A stretch of 13,242 nucleotides of DNA, taken from NCBI GenBank assembly GCA_037131575.1, contig JBAXQV010000079.1, positions 1 through 13,242 on the forward strand, given 5' to 3'. This DNA is from VFMC01 sp037131575. GTDB lineage: Bacteria > Actinomycetota > Acidimicrobiia > Acidimicrobiales > Ilumatobacteraceae. Within the stretch, counting starts at the first letter, position 1. Each line of letters opens with the position of its first letter. The notes beneath the pieces were generated by a model that had not been told where the DNA came from, made no database searches, and was given only the letters and a program-made list of their open reading frames with translations. The position numbers and the translations under genes are program-made. This document shows, piece after piece, positions 1 through 7,971 of this stretch.

Positions 1-1485
1 GTGGCCCGACGCACCGGGGCCATCGCCGTGGGCCAGGGTGCAGTGAAGGCCAGCCAACTCATCATCGCCATCGCACTGGTGCGCCTGCTGTCACCCGACG
101 ATTGGTCCCAGATCGCGCTGCTCTTGAGCATCTACCTCGCTGCTGTCACCATCGGGACCCTCAACCTGCAACACAGCCTGCTGTTCTTCATGCCTCGCGT
201 CGAGACCGGTCAACGCCGCGCTCTGGTGCGCCAGACTGCGTCGATCATGGGCCTCACGGCGCTGATCATCGCCGCGGTGCTCATCTGTCTCACTCCGGTG
301 CTGGGTCACAGCCGTTTCCACCTCTCCCACTCGCTGCCGCTGCTGGCGCTGGCCATTGCGCTGGAGATCCCCTGCGCCTGCGCCCAGCCGGCTCTCATCT
401 CGATCGAATACGCCGGCCGTGCAGCCTGGTGGGACCTGCTCAACACCACGATCTTCGTCGTGGCCACCGTGGTGCCGGCAGCGCTCGGCTACGGCCCCAC
501 TGCGGTGGTGGGCGGTATCGCCCTCGCAGCGTGTTGCCGCTTCACGCTGTTCCTCATCGTCATCGCCACACACTTCCCGCGCCACACGCAGGCACTGCCG
601 TCGGGCATGCTGAAGGTTCAGCTCCGCTACGGACTCCCACTCGGGCTCACCATCGCTACGGCCGTGCTGAACCGCAGCGTCGACAAGTGGTTCGTCTCCT
701 TCTTCGACCCGGCGCACACCGGCGTGTACGCCGTTGCGGCTCAGGAAATCCCACTCCTCGCGGTGCTGCCATATGCCGGTGGTGCCGCAGTCGTCACCAG
801 TGTCGTGGCTGCGTTCCTCGAAGGCGACCGCGACCGTGCTCGCCACTTCTGGCTCGCCCAGACGGCCGCGATGTCGAACCTGGTGGTGCCACTCTCGGCC
901 GGCCTCATGCTCATCGGTGCGGAAGTGATCCACCTCGTGTTCACCCCCACCTATGCGGCAGGGGTACTCCCCTTTCAATTGTTCACCGCCATCACCCTGC
1001 ACCGTGTTGCTGAGTACGGCCTGGTGTTGCGAGCCGCCGACCGCACCCGCGACCTGCTCATCTCGGCACTGGTACTGCTGGCGGCCAATGTGGTGCTGGC
1101 GGGCATCGGCGCAGCGCTCTGGGGGATGGTCGGAGCATCACTCGGAACGCTGCTCGCCAATGCGTGTGCGTGGTGGTTCGTGATCGGCCGTTTGGCCGAC
1201 GCGTTCGGCAGCACTCGGCCCCGATCGTTCGCGTGGGGCGCGTGGTGTCGAGCGCTCCTCGTATCGGCAGTAGCTGTGTTCACTGCCGCCGTGGTCGCCG
1301 CAGCTACCACCACCACAGCGTTGTCAGCGATGACGGTGAAGCTTGCTGTCTTCACTCCCGTGGTCGTCGTGGGCATTCGGTCACTCCAGCGATCGACCGC
1401 TCTGCCGACGAACGAGCACCACACCGTTCGATTCGATGTCGCCTCTGAGGCGGACAGCACGATCCCCTCCGGAGCGACGACATGA
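1..1485 (+). CDS. Polysaccharide/oligosaccharide flippase (MOP superfamily, Wzx-like), possibly 5'-truncated
   Basis: A polytopic inner-membrane protein expected to flip lipid-linked sugars outward. The 494 residues contain about 12-14 hydrophobic segments, the usual size and topology for Wzx/MATE-type flippases. The N-terminal segment (about residues 8-45, ending in an Arg-Leu-Leu-Ser-Pro turn) matches the typical first helix of the family. A central motif (Asp228-Lys-Trp, then Phe-Phe-Asp-Pro near 236 and Gly-Val-Tyr at 241-243) fits the conserved 'D-K-x(n)-G-x-Y' loop. The GTG at base 1 is an in-frame start, but no upstream sequence is visible, so a few N-terminal residues could be missing. 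The C-terminal 35 residues are hydrophilic and cytoplasmic. It overlaps the next gene by an ATGA, so it is the first visible gene of the glycan operon. The substrate cannot be read from the sequence. Confidence 0.82.
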   Translation: MARRTGAIAVGQGAVKASQLIIAIALVRLLSPDDWSQIALLLSIYLAAVTIGTLNLQHSLLFFMPRVETGQRRALVRQTASIMGLTALIIAAVLICLTPVLGHSRFHLSHSLPLLALAIALEIPCACAQPALISIEYAGRAAWWDLLNTTIFVVATVVPAALGYGPTAVVGGIALAACCRFTLFLIVIATHFPRHTQALPSGMLKVQLRYGLPLGLTIATAVLNRSVDKWFVSFFDPAHTGVYAVAAQEIPLLAVLPYAGGAAVVTSVVAAFLEGDRDRARHFWLAQTAAMSNLVVPLSAGLMLIGAEVIHLVFTPTYAAGVLPFQLFTAITLHRVAEYGLVLRAADRTRDLLISALVLLAANVVLAGIGAALWGMVGASLGTLLANACAWWFVIGRLADAFGSTRPRSFAWGAWCRALLVSAVAVFTAAVVAAATTTTALSAMTVKLAVFTPVVVVGIRSLQRSTALPTNEHHTVRFDVASEADSTIPSGATT

Positions 1486-2846
1486 TCGACATGGCTGTAG
1501 CCACCATTCCTCGCCGTGAACTCCCCGTGGCTGAACCCCCGCTGTGGAAGTCGGCTCTGGTGCGTCGATTCCTGCTGTTGCAGGGCGCAGGGCAGGTAGC
1601 CGATGCAATGGTCTCCTTGGCGCTCGCCCAGGTGGTGGTGTTCCAACTCGAACGTGGCGCGTCGCCCGGCACGATCGCCAAGTTGTTGATCACCGCCACA
1701 TTGCCGTATGTGATCATCGGGCCGATCGCCGGCGTCGTATCGGACCGTTGGTCGCGGCGTCGTTCGCTGGCCATCACATCGACCGTTCGCGCCGCGTTGG
1801 CGCTGTGCGCGATTGCCGTGCCGATCACACACAGCCGGCTCCTCGGGTACTCGACGGCAAGTTGTCTGCTCGCCGCTGGCGGTTTGGCCTTCACGCTCCG
1901 GTCGTCGTCGATCCCTCATCTCGTCGAACCGCGCCGTCTGGTGGCCATCAATTCGACGGTCGGCTTGGTTCAAAAGACGTCAGGCACCATCGGCTTCGGT
2001 CTCGGTGCACTGTGCCTCGCGTTCTCACCGATCCTCGCGCTCGGGGTGGGAATCGCGCTGCATCTGGTGGCCGCGTGCGGATACCGGGGGTACCCGACCG
2101 ATCTCGGTGGGGGCACACCACGGGCGGTCAATGCGCCGTCGAAAGGCGCGGTGGCTCGACGGGTCGTACGACTTGCCACCACCTCTCCCACGCGAGGTGC
2201 CATTTCAGCCATCGTGGTGCACCGCCTGCTCTTCGGGGCGGCGTTCGGTTCGTTCGTGTTGCTCGCCGATGCGCGGTACGACCTGAGTGCCTCGAGCTTT
2301 GCGCTCGCCATCGGCATCACCGCCACCGGCGCCTTCGTGGGCACCTTGCTCGTGGTACCGATCACCTCGTTCATCGGCCGCCGCGCCACCGTGTTCGCAT
2401 CGTTCCTGCTCTGCACCTCGATGATGTTGTTCGGAGGATTCAGCGGTGAGTCATGGGCCGTGATGGCAGCCATGATCGTCGCTTCGTTCTGCTTCCAAAC
2501 GGTGCGCCTCATCAGTGACTCGACGGTGCAGGGGCACATCGTCGACGACGCGTTGGGGCGAGTCTTCGGCGGTTACGACACCTTGTGCAACCTGGCCTAC
2601 GTGACCGGGGTGCTGATCAGGGTGTTCCTGTTCTCCACGAGTTCACCGCTCGCGTTCGCCGTGATCGCGGGGGCGTATCTGCTGGCCACCGCCATCCCGC
2701 TCTCGAGCTTGACGATGAACCAGATGTCGATGAACCAGATGTCGATGAACCAGATGACGACGAACCAGATGACGACGAACCAGATGTCGACGAACCAGAT
2801 GTCATTGGCCAATGCTGCTCACTCACCAATCCGGAGACCCCGATGA
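1482..2846 (+). CDS. MFS transporter (MFS_3/EntS-like) with a Met/Asn/Gln repeat tail
   Basis: A major facilitator protein of 454 residues with roughly 12 hydrophobic segments. The loop 2-3 signature is clear at residues 80-93 (Gly-Pro-Ile-Ala-Gly then Ser-Asp-Arg-Trp-Ser-Arg-Arg). The stretch around 140-165 with Asn-Ser-Thr resembles the MFS_3 group of exporters. The ATG at 1482 is preceded by GGAG at 1471-1474, 7 nt away, and overlaps the flippase stop (ATGA); an ATG at 1491 is a weaker alternative. After the last membrane helix the protein ends in six 5-residue repeats of Met/Thr-Asn-Gln-Met-Ser/Thr (residues 412-441) and a short basic tail. This tail is not part of the MFS fold. In context it may export a glycan precursor or lipid, but drug or metabolite efflux is equally possible. 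Confidence 0.83.
   Translation: MIDMAVATIPRRELPVAEPPLWKSALVRRFLLLQGAGQVADAMVSLALAQVVVFQLERGASPGTIAKLLITATLPYVIIGPIAGVVSDRWSRRRSLAITSTVRAALALCAIAVPITHSRLLGYSTASCLLAAGGLAFTLRSSSIPHLVEPRRLVAINSTVGLVQKTSGTIGFGLGALCLAFSPILALGVGIALHLVAACGYRGYPTDLGGGTPRAVNAPSKGAVARRVVRLATTSPTRGAISAIVVHRLLFGAAFGSFVLLADARYDLSASSFALAIGITATGAFVGTLLVVPITSFIGRRATVFASFLLCTSMMLFGGFSGESWAVMAAMIVASFCFQTVRLISDSTVQGHIVDDALGRVFGGYDTLCNLAYVTGVLIRVFLFSTSSPLAFAVIAGAYLLATAIPLSSLTMNQMSMNQMSMNQMTTNQMTTNQMSTNQMSLANAAHSPIRRPR
2715..2804 (+). repeat. Six tandem 15-bp units inside the 3' end of the MFS gene
   Basis: The unit is ATGAACCAGATGTCG, repeated six times head to tail without spacers. Variation is limited to the first codon (ATG in units 1-3, ACG in 4-6) and the last (TCG, ACG or TCA). 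It is in frame with the MFS protein and encodes Met/Thr-Asn-Gln-Met-Ser/Thr. The unit length is a multiple of three, so gain or loss of units would keep the frame, and the following glycosyltransferase start would not shift. Confidence 0.95.
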
Positions 2847-4063
2847 TTTCGTTTCGACGACCATTTCGGCGCTCGACCAGCGACTCGAGCGGACGGCTTC
2901 GAGTAGCCATCGTCGCCGAGTCGTTCCTGCCCGCGGTGAACGGCGTCACCAACTCGGTGTTGCGTCTGCTCGAACATCTCGACGCGCAAGGTCATGAGGC
3001 GATCGTGATCGCGCCAGGCCCGGGCGACGAGGTGGTGCACGGCACGCCGGTGGTACGTGTTCGCGCCGTCGACTTGCCGCGCTACGACTCGCTGCGTGTC
3101 GGCCTCCCGATTGGCCGCCTCACATCGACGCTGCGCGACTTCGCGCCCGATGTCGTGCACCTCGCAGCACCCACGGTGCTCGGCGCAGGTGCAGCGCGAG
3201 CCGCAAGGAACCTCGACATCCCGGTGGTGGCGATCTTCCAGACCGACATCGTCGGATTCGCCAAGCGCTACGGCGTCGGTGCCGCAAGCGCGCCCCTCTG
3301 GGCGTGGCTGCGGTGGGTTCACGGCCACGCCGATGTGACCCTCGCTCCCTCCACAGCGGCGGCATGGACCCTTCGTGCGCATGGCATCGAGCGCGTCGAC
3401 CGGTGGGTGCGCGGTGTCGACCTGCAGCGCTTCCACCCCCACCATCGCAGCCCGATGCTGCACCGGCACCTTGCCCCGAATGGCGAACTGGTCGTCGGCT
3501 ACGTCGGGCGTCTCGCCAAGGAGAAGCAGATCCATCGCCTTGCTCCGGTCACCCGCTTGCCCGGCGTGCGCGTGGTCATCGTCGGCGACGGGCCCGAGCG
3601 CGCCAAACTGGAACGGAGCCTGCCGCGAGCGACCTTCGTCGGTTTCAAAGGCGGGGCCGAACTTGGCCAGTTCCACGCAACGTTCGATGTCTTCGCGCAT
3701 ACCGGACTCGACGAGACGTTCTGTCAAGCGGTGCAGGAAGCGCTCGCATCGGGTGTGCCCGTCGTGGCACCTGCGGCAGGGGGGCCGATCGACCTCGTGA
3801 CCCACGGCCACAACGGCTACCTCTGGTCGCCCGAACAACCGGAGATGCTCGTCGGTGGCGTGGCTGCGCTGGCCGACTCGCCCGCCGATCGAGCGTCGTT
3901 CGGACGGGCCGCCCGGGCTGGAGTGGAGTCGCGACCGTGGAGTGTCGTGATGGACGAACTGGTCGGTCGCTACCGGTCGGTCATCGCGGGTGAGCCGTTC
4001 CAGCCCGCCACCAAGACCGCCGGCAAGACCGCCACCACGATCACACTCGAATCGGTGGCCTGA
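2843..4063 (+). CDS. GT4-family glycosyltransferase, MgtA-like (GDP-mannose-type alpha-mannosyltransferase family)
   Basis: A GT-B fold, retaining glycosyltransferase of 406 residues. After a short basic leader, the first Rossmann domain starts at residue 19, with Glu26-Ser-Phe-Leu-Pro and Asn33-Gly-Val-Thr-Asn-Ser, the donor-side opening typical of mycobacterial MgtA (Rv0557) and PimB-like enzymes. The C-terminal domain has Val-Gly-Arg-Leu-Ala-Lys-Glu-Lys and the nucleotide-sugar motif EX7E at Glu291/Glu299. The ATG at 2843 overlaps the MFS stop (ATGA) and has GGAGA at 2833-2837, 5 nt upstream. The frame is open further upstream, but there it runs through the MFS gene and makes no sense as a glycosyltransferase. 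Family knowledge points to mannosyl transfer onto a glycolipid at the cytoplasmic membrane face. The exact donor and acceptor are inferred. Confidence 0.88.
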   Translation: MISFRRPFRRSTSDSSGRLRVAIVAESFLPAVNGVTNSVLRLLEHLDAQGHEAIVIAPGPGDEVVHGTPVVRVRAVDLPRYDSLRVGLPIGRLTSTLRDFAPDVVHLAAPTVLGAGAARAARNLDIPVVAIFQTDIVGFAKRYGVGAASAPLWAWLRWVHGHADVTLAPSTAAAWTLRAHGIERVDRWVRGVDLQRFHPHHRSPMLHRHLAPNGELVVGYVGRLAKEKQIHRLAPVTRLPGVRVVIVGDGPERAKLERSLPRATFVGFKGGAELGQFHATFDVFAHTGLDETFCQAVQEALASGVPVVAPAAGGPIDLVTHGHNGYLWSPEQPEMLVGGVAALADSPADRASFGRAARAGVESRPWSVVMDELVGRYRSVIAGEPFQPATKTAGKTATTITLESVA

Positions 4064-4064
4064 C

Positions 4065-4877
4065 ATGGCTGCGGTGGTCGTCTCGGTACACGATGTCGCT
4101 CCAGCGACGTTCGATGAATCACGCGAGTGGGTGCAGTTGCTCGATCATTACGGGATCTGCGCCACACTGCTCGTGGTTCCCGGGCCATGGGAGAGCGACG
4201 GCCTCCAGTCGTCGCCTGCCTTCATCGACTGGTTGCACAAGGCTGCATCGAAGGGTCACGAGGTATCGCTCCACGGTTGGGAGCATCGGGGCGTCGCGGA
4301 TCCGAATGGACCCGGCGTCGCCTCGCCCTGGGCCGTCACGCGACGCTCGTACGGTCGGATGATTGCCCGGGGGTGTGGCGAGTTCCACAACCTTGGCCGC
4401 GTCGAGGCGAAACGGCGGTTACGTGCCGGCCTCGACGAAATGCGCACCGCCGGTTTCGAGCCGGTGGGTTTCACTCCGCCAGGTTGGTTGGCGTCGCACG
4501 ACGCAATTGGCGCAATGCGTCAGCTCGGCTTCGCCTACACCACCACGCAATGGGCGGTGCTCGACTTCATCGGCAACCGCCGGCTCCCGATTCCTGCGCT
4601 CTCGCAGCGGCCCGGAAGTCCGCTCACGGCGGCAGCTGGGCTCGCCAACGAGCAGATCATCCGTCGGCGACTGCGCGGCGGTCGATCGGTACGTGTCGCG
4701 CTGCACCCCCGCGATCTCGATCATCGAGCACTCATCGATTCGACCGAACGAACCTTCGCTCGAATCGACGCGGCTCGGTTCGCAGGCGTGCATGCTGTCA
4801 CCTACTGCGATCTCGTCACCCGTACCGCTGTGGCTCGTGATCAGTTCCCGGCACTGGCTTCACCTCGTGCCGCATGA
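4065..4877 (+). CDS. DUF2334 polysaccharide deacetylase-family protein
   Basis: A compact protein of 270 residues belonging to the NodB-like/DUF2334 deacetylases, which remove acyl groups from sugars using a metal ion. The N-terminal strand carries Ser-Val-His9-Asp10 (catalytic-base and metal Asp), followed by His70-Gly-Trp-Glu-His74 (the HxxxH metal pair). A Thr-Pro-Pro-Gly-Trp segment lies near 135-145, and a late Leu-His214-Pro-Arg-Asp supplies the final active-site His. No signal peptide is present, so it probably works in the cytoplasm on a lipid-linked or nucleotide-linked sugar. The ATG at 4065 follows the upstream stop after one base, so translation is probably coupled. It is flanked on both sides by GT4 enzymes, suggesting it trims an intermediate between two glycosylation steps. 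The substrate is unknown. Confidence 0.82.
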   Translation: MAAVVVSVHDVAPATFDESREWVQLLDHYGICATLLVVPGPWESDGLQSSPAFIDWLHKAASKGHEVSLHGWEHRGVADPNGPGVASPWAVTRRSYGRMIARGCGEFHNLGRVEAKRRLRAGLDEMRTAGFEPVGFTPPGWLASHDAIGAMRQLGFAYTTTQWAVLDFIGNRRLPIPALSQRPGSPLTAAAGLANEQIIRRRLRGGRSVRVALHPRDLDHRALIDSTERTFARIDAARFAGVHAVTYCDLVTRTAVARDQFPALASPRAA

Positions 4878-6049
4878 TGCGCATCGTCCAGCTCGCCAAC
4901 TTCCATACGCCCACCTCGGGTGGGTTGCGTACGGTGCTCGACCAACTCGGCCGGCACTATGTGGCTGGCGGCCATCACGTCGTTCGAGTCGTGCCCGGAC
5001 AGCACGACAGCGTCAGCGATGTGAATGGTGTCGAGGAGATCAGGCTCCGTGCCCCGCTCGTTCCGGGAATGGGTGGCTATCGGGCCATCACGAACACTCG
5101 GCGCGTCGATCAACTCCTCGAACGGCTCGCCCCCGATGTGATCGAATTGTCGGACAAGACGACGCTTGTTGGCTCGGCGCGTGTGCAACGGCACCGTGGT
5201 GCCGCTGTGGTGATGATCTCGCACGAACGTCTCGACGCCATTCTGGCTCGACGAGTTCCGGCGTTCCTGCCGCTCACTCAGCTGGCCGATCGCTGGAATC
5301 GCCGACTGATCGGTGCCGTCGATGCTGTGGTGTGCTGTTCCGATTTCGCCGCGGCCGAGTTCGGTCGAGTCGATGCACCCCAGTTGTTCCGTGTACCGCT
5401 CGGTGTCGACTTGCAGGCATTCCAACCTGCGGCCGACCAGCCAGTTGATTCGAGCGGGCCGCGTCGGCTCATCATCGTCGGACGATTGTCGAGTGAGAAG
5501 GAACCTGAGGTCGCCATCGACACCCTGCGGGTACTGGTAGAGCGCCAGATCGCCGCCGAACTGGTGGTGGTCGGCGATGGTCCGATTCGTCTGGCGCTCG
5601 AACGACGGAGCGTGGGCCTGCCGGTGCAATTCCTCGGCCATGTCGGTTCGCGCGATGTGTTGTCGCGCCTCATCTCGAACGCCGACGTCTGCATCGCCCC
5701 GTGCGAGGCTGAAACCTTCGGGTTGGCGGCACTGGAAGCATTGGCATGCGGCACGCCGGTGGTGGTACCCGCTGGCGGCGCACTCGCCGAACTCGTCGAC
5801 GGAACGATCGCCGGGCGGGTCGTGGCTCGCTCGGCTGCAGGAAACCGGGCCTCTTGGTTCGCTGACGCGATCGTGGCCCTCACCTCGGCCGATCGCGCAA
5901 CAGCACGCGACGCGGCGCGACGCCGAGCCGAGCAATTCACGTGGTCGGCCACATCGTCGGCGATGTTGTCGCTGATGGAGGATCTCGTCCAGCGCCGCGG
6001 TGAGGGGGTGAGCCGTCGTGGTCGCGAGTACAGCTCGGCAGCCCACTGA
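4874..6049 (+). CDS. GT4-family glycosyltransferase (second copy)
   Basis: A GT-B glycosyltransferase of 391 residues. The N-terminal domain begins Arg-Ile-Val-Gln-Leu-Ala-Asn-Phe, then Thr-Ser-Gly-Gly-Leu-Arg-Thr (glycine-rich donor loop). A Ser-His-Glu-Arg stretch sits near 116-119. The C-terminal domain has Val-Gly-Arg-Leu-Ser-Ser-Glu-Lys and the EX7E motif at Glu280/Glu288 within a Thr-Phe-Gly-Leu-Ala context. It starts in an ATGA overlap with the deacetylase; two consecutive ATG codons (4874 and 4877) are both possible starts, and there is no clear ribosome binding site, consistent with translational coupling. It is clearly divergent from the first glycosyltransferase, so the two probably add different sugars or act sequentially. 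Its sugar specificity cannot be read from the sequence. Confidence 0.87.
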   Translation: MMRIVQLANFHTPTSGGLRTVLDQLGRHYVAGGHHVVRVVPGQHDSVSDVNGVEEIRLRAPLVPGMGGYRAITNTRRVDQLLERLAPDVIELSDKTTLVGSARVQRHRGAAVVMISHERLDAILARRVPAFLPLTQLADRWNRRLIGAVDAVVCCSDFAAAEFGRVDAPQLFRVPLGVDLQAFQPAADQPVDSSGPRRLIIVGRLSSEKEPEVAIDTLRVLVERQIAAELVVVGDGPIRLALERRSVGLPVQFLGHVGSRDVLSRLISNADVCIAPCEAETFGLAALEALACGTPVVVPAGGALAELVDGTIAGRVVARSAAGNRASWFADAIVALTSADRATARDAARRRAEQFTWSATSSAMLSLMEDLVQRRGEGVSRRGREYSSAAH

Positions 6050-6698
6050 GATCGTTGTTCGTCCCCCGCAATCGGCCGATGACGATGCTGCTGTTCACCG
6101 CTTGTTCGACAACACGATGTCGCTCGGTGAACCGCTGTCGTTCGATCTGGCGCGACGCGACGAGTACCGGCAACTCTGCCTGGGTTGGTATCTCGGCCCC
6201 GGACGACACGATGCAGCCGTCGCACTCGACGCGGCCGGGGTGGTGGTGGGGTACGCCCTCGTGTGCACCGATGAGGCCGCCTACGAACGATGGATGCGGC
6301 CCCGTGGCTATCGGTTCATCGCAGGCACCTTGTGGGCGCTGTTCACGTGGCGTCTCACCGGCCCGAGTCGACGCTTCTACACCGACCGCGCGCTCGACGC
6401 CCGAGCGCTCCGCCGCAATCAACGCACTCGCCCGATGCCGGCCCACGCGCATCTGAACGTCGACCGCTCGGTGCGGTCGGGGGCGATCGCACTTGCCCTG
6501 CGCGATCACATCGATGCGCGCTGCGGCCTCGCAGGCCACGCTGGGTGGAGTGGCGAAATCAATGCCCGCACCGGCACCCGACGAAGGGCCCTCGAACGAA
6601 TCGGCATTCAGGTCGTATCGAGCGAGGTGAACCACACGATGACCCGCTCACTCGGTACCGAAGTCGAGCGGCTCACCGTGGTTCGTCACCTCGGGTGA
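6018..6698 (+). CDS. GNAT-like acyltransferase (divergent)
   Basis: 226 residues with a GNAT-like layout. An N-terminal Ile-Val-Val-Arg-Pro strand leads into a helix. A central Ala-Gly-Val-Val-Val-Gly-Tyr-Ala-Leu-Val strand pair lies near residues 75-82, and an Ala-His-Ala-His-Leu-Asn-Val-Asp strand lies near 143-150. A helix with Arg-Ser-Gly-Ala-Ile-Ala stands where the acetyl-CoA pyrophosphate loop (Q/R-x-x-G-x-G/A) normally is, but the motif is degenerate. A C-terminal Arg-Arg-Ala-Leu-Glu-Arg-Ile-Gly resembles the usual 'Y-x-R-x-G-F' end. The GTG start at 6018 overlaps the upstream gene by 32 nt and has a purine-rich GAGGGGG 9 nt upstream. Placed after a deacetylase and two glycosyltransferases, it may N- or O-acylate a sugar; this is inference. 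The family call is moderate. Confidence 0.62.
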   Translation: MVASTARQPTEIVVRPPQSADDDAAVHRLFDNTMSLGEPLSFDLARRDEYRQLCLGWYLGPGRHDAAVALDAAGVVVGYALVCTDEAAYERWMRPRGYRFIAGTLWALFTWRLTGPSRRFYTDRALDARALRRNQRTRPMPAHAHLNVDRSVRSGAIALALRDHIDARCGLAGHAGWSGEINARTGTRRRALERIGIQVVSSEVNHTMTRSLGTEVERLTVVRHLG

Positions 6699-6732
6699 TT
6701 TCACGCCCCTCGCCAAGTGCTACAAAACGAAC
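6699..6732 (+). promoter_or_regulatory. Weak candidate promoter before the first alcohol dehydrogenase
   Basis: The 34-nt gap holds TTTCAC (6699-6704) and TACAAA (6721-6726) separated by 16 nt, a poor but recognisable -35/-10 pair. The -10 lies only 6 nt from the ATG and no Shine-Dalgarno is visible, so a leaderless or near-leaderless transcript is possible. Read-through from the glycan operon is the alternative. Confidence 0.2.
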
Positions 6733-7881
6733 ATGAAAACACGTGCTGCGATGTTGTGGGGAACGAATCAGCCGTGGTCGGTCGAGGAAATCGACATCGA
6801 CCCGCCGCGTGCTGGAGAAGTGATCGTCGAATGGAAGGCCGCCGGCCTGTGCCACAGCGACGAGCACCTCGTGACGGGCGACATGGTGCCGCCCGATGAG
6901 GTGCGCGAAATGATGGGCCTCGAGAGTTTCTTCCCCATGATCGGCGGCCACGAAGGCGCCGGCATCGTGGTTGAAGTGGGCCCCGGGGTCACCTCGGTGA
7001 AGCCGGGCGATCATGTGTCGGCGAGCTTCGTGCCGTCGTGCGGGCGCTGCCGCTACTGCTCCACCGGCAAGCAGAACCTGTGCGACAACGGCCGGGGCAC
7101 GTTCGGCGGGGGCATGATCACCGATGGCACCCACCGGCACTTCGTGAACGGCGAGCCGGTCACGCTCATGGCCAAGGTGGGCACCTTCGCCCAGCACGCG
7201 TGCGTGTCGGAAGATTCGGTCATCAAGGTCGACGACGATCTGCCGCTCGAGTGCGTGGCCCTGGTGAGCTGCGGTGTGGCCACCGGGTGGGGTTCGGCAA
7301 CCTCGCGCGCCGATGTGGCCCCCGGCGACACCGTGGTGGTGGTGGGTATCGGCGGCATCGGCATCAACGCGGTGCAGGGGGCACGCATGGCCGGCGCCAA
7401 GCGAGTCATCGCCATCGACCCTGTCGAGTTCAAGCGCGAGAAGGCGATGGAACTCGGCGCCACGCACACGTTCGCCTCGATGGAAGAAGCGATGCCGGCC
7501 GTCACCGAACTCACCTGGGGCCAGATGGCCGACAAGGTGATCATGACCCCGGGCGTGCTCTATGGCGACATGATGGAACTCGGCCTCGCGCTCACCGGCA
7601 AGGGTGGCACCTGCGTGGTCACCGCCATCGCGCCGATGATGCAGACCCAAGCGGCGGTGAACCTGTTCCAACTGGCGATGTGGCAGAAGGAGATCAAGGG
7701 CACGATCTTCGGTTCGCTCAACCCGCGGGTCGACATCCCGAAGTTGCTGGGCATGTACCGCGAGGGCCAGTTGAAACTCGATGAACTGATCACCCGGCGG
7801 TACACGCTCGATCAGATCAACGAGGGCTACGACGCGATGCGCAACGGCGACAACATCCGCGGGATCATCATCAACGCGTGA
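6733..7881 (+). CDS. NDMA-dependent-type zinc alcohol dehydrogenase (MDR superfamily, Rxyl_3153-like)
   Basis: A medium-chain, zinc-dependent alcohol dehydrogenase of 382 residues that oxidises an alcohol to an aldehyde. Catalytic zinc ligands are Cys40, His73-Glu74 and Cys180. A structural zinc site is Cys103, Cys106, Cys109, Cys117. The Rossmann loop is Gly205-x-Gly-Gly-x-Gly210, with Asp229 at the end of strand 2, which favours NAD over NADP. The opening (Met-Lys-Thr-Arg-Ala-Ala) and the ending (Asn-Ile-Arg-Gly-Ile-Ile) match actinobacterial AdhB/NDMA-dependent enzymes, which are often nicotinoproteins that keep NAD bound and pass electrons to mycofactocin. An insert before the Gly-Gly-His-Glu motif (about residues 51-68) distinguishes it from the second dehydrogenase in this window and fits the Rxyl_3153 subfamily. 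The physiological substrate is unknown. The ATG at 6733 gives the family's normal length. Confidence 0.9.
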   Translation: MKTRAAMLWGTNQPWSVEEIDIDPPRAGEVIVEWKAAGLCHSDEHLVTGDMVPPDEVREMMGLESFFPMIGGHEGAGIVVEVGPGVTSVKPGDHVSASFVPSCGRCRYCSTGKQNLCDNGRGTFGGGMITDGTHRHFVNGEPVTLMAKVGTFAQHACVSEDSVIKVDDDLPLECVALVSCGVATGWGSATSRADVAPGDTVVVVGIGGIGINAVQGARMAGAKRVIAIDPVEFKREKAMELGATHTFASMEEAMPAVTELTWGQMADKVIMTPGVLYGDMMELGLALTGKGGTCVVTAIAPMMQTQAAVNLFQLAMWQKEIKGTIFGSLNPRVDIPKLLGMYREGQLKLDELITRRYTLDQINEGYDAMRNGDNIRGIIINA

Positions 7882-7910
7882 ACAGCAACGGGTGACATGA
7901 ACGCGTGAAC
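7873..7910 (+). repeat. Degenerate 13-14-bp tandem repeat across the dehydrogenase stop codon
   Basis: AACGCGTGAAC occurs at 7873-7883, spanning the TGA stop at 7879-7881, and again exactly at 7900-7910. A related AACGGGTGACA begins at 7887. The three copies start 14 and 13 bp apart, so the 3' end of the gene appears duplicated just downstream of itself. Confidence 0.7.
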
Positions 7911-7956
7911 CGGGCAACACGGTTGGGCTGCACCCCTACGGCCCGGCCGATACCGC

Positions 7957-7962
7957 TAGCCT
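7957..7962 (+). promoter_or_regulatory. Candidate -10 element for the LCP gene
   Basis: TAGCCT lies 9 nt before the ATG at 7972. It resembles actinobacterial -10 hexamers of the TAnnnT type, but no convincing -35 is found at the normal distance. No Shine-Dalgarno is visible between it and the start, so a leaderless or very short leader is likely if it is real. Confidence 0.25.
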
Positions 7963-7971
7963 TGCTGCGCC

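Noticed and set aside
2585..2842. Upstream extension of the first glycosyltransferase frame with Asp-Glu-Pro-Asp repeats
   Set aside because: It is the MFS 15-bp repeat read in another frame; the MgtA-like fold begins after 2843, where there is a good GGAGA and an ATGA overlap.
2819..4066. Long minus-strand open frame opposite the first glycosyltransferase
   Set aside because: No recognisable family; it is a high-GC shadow of a well-supported plus-strand gene.
4841..6046. Long minus-strand open frame opposite the second glycosyltransferase
   Set aside because: Composition rich in Arg/Asp/His without any domain; the plus strand carries a clear EX7E glycosyltransferase.
7909..7946. Hairpin CCGGGC...GCCCGG after the first dehydrogenase as a terminator
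   Set aside because: The loop is about 26 nt, there is no U-tract, and alternative short stems compete; too weak to annotate.
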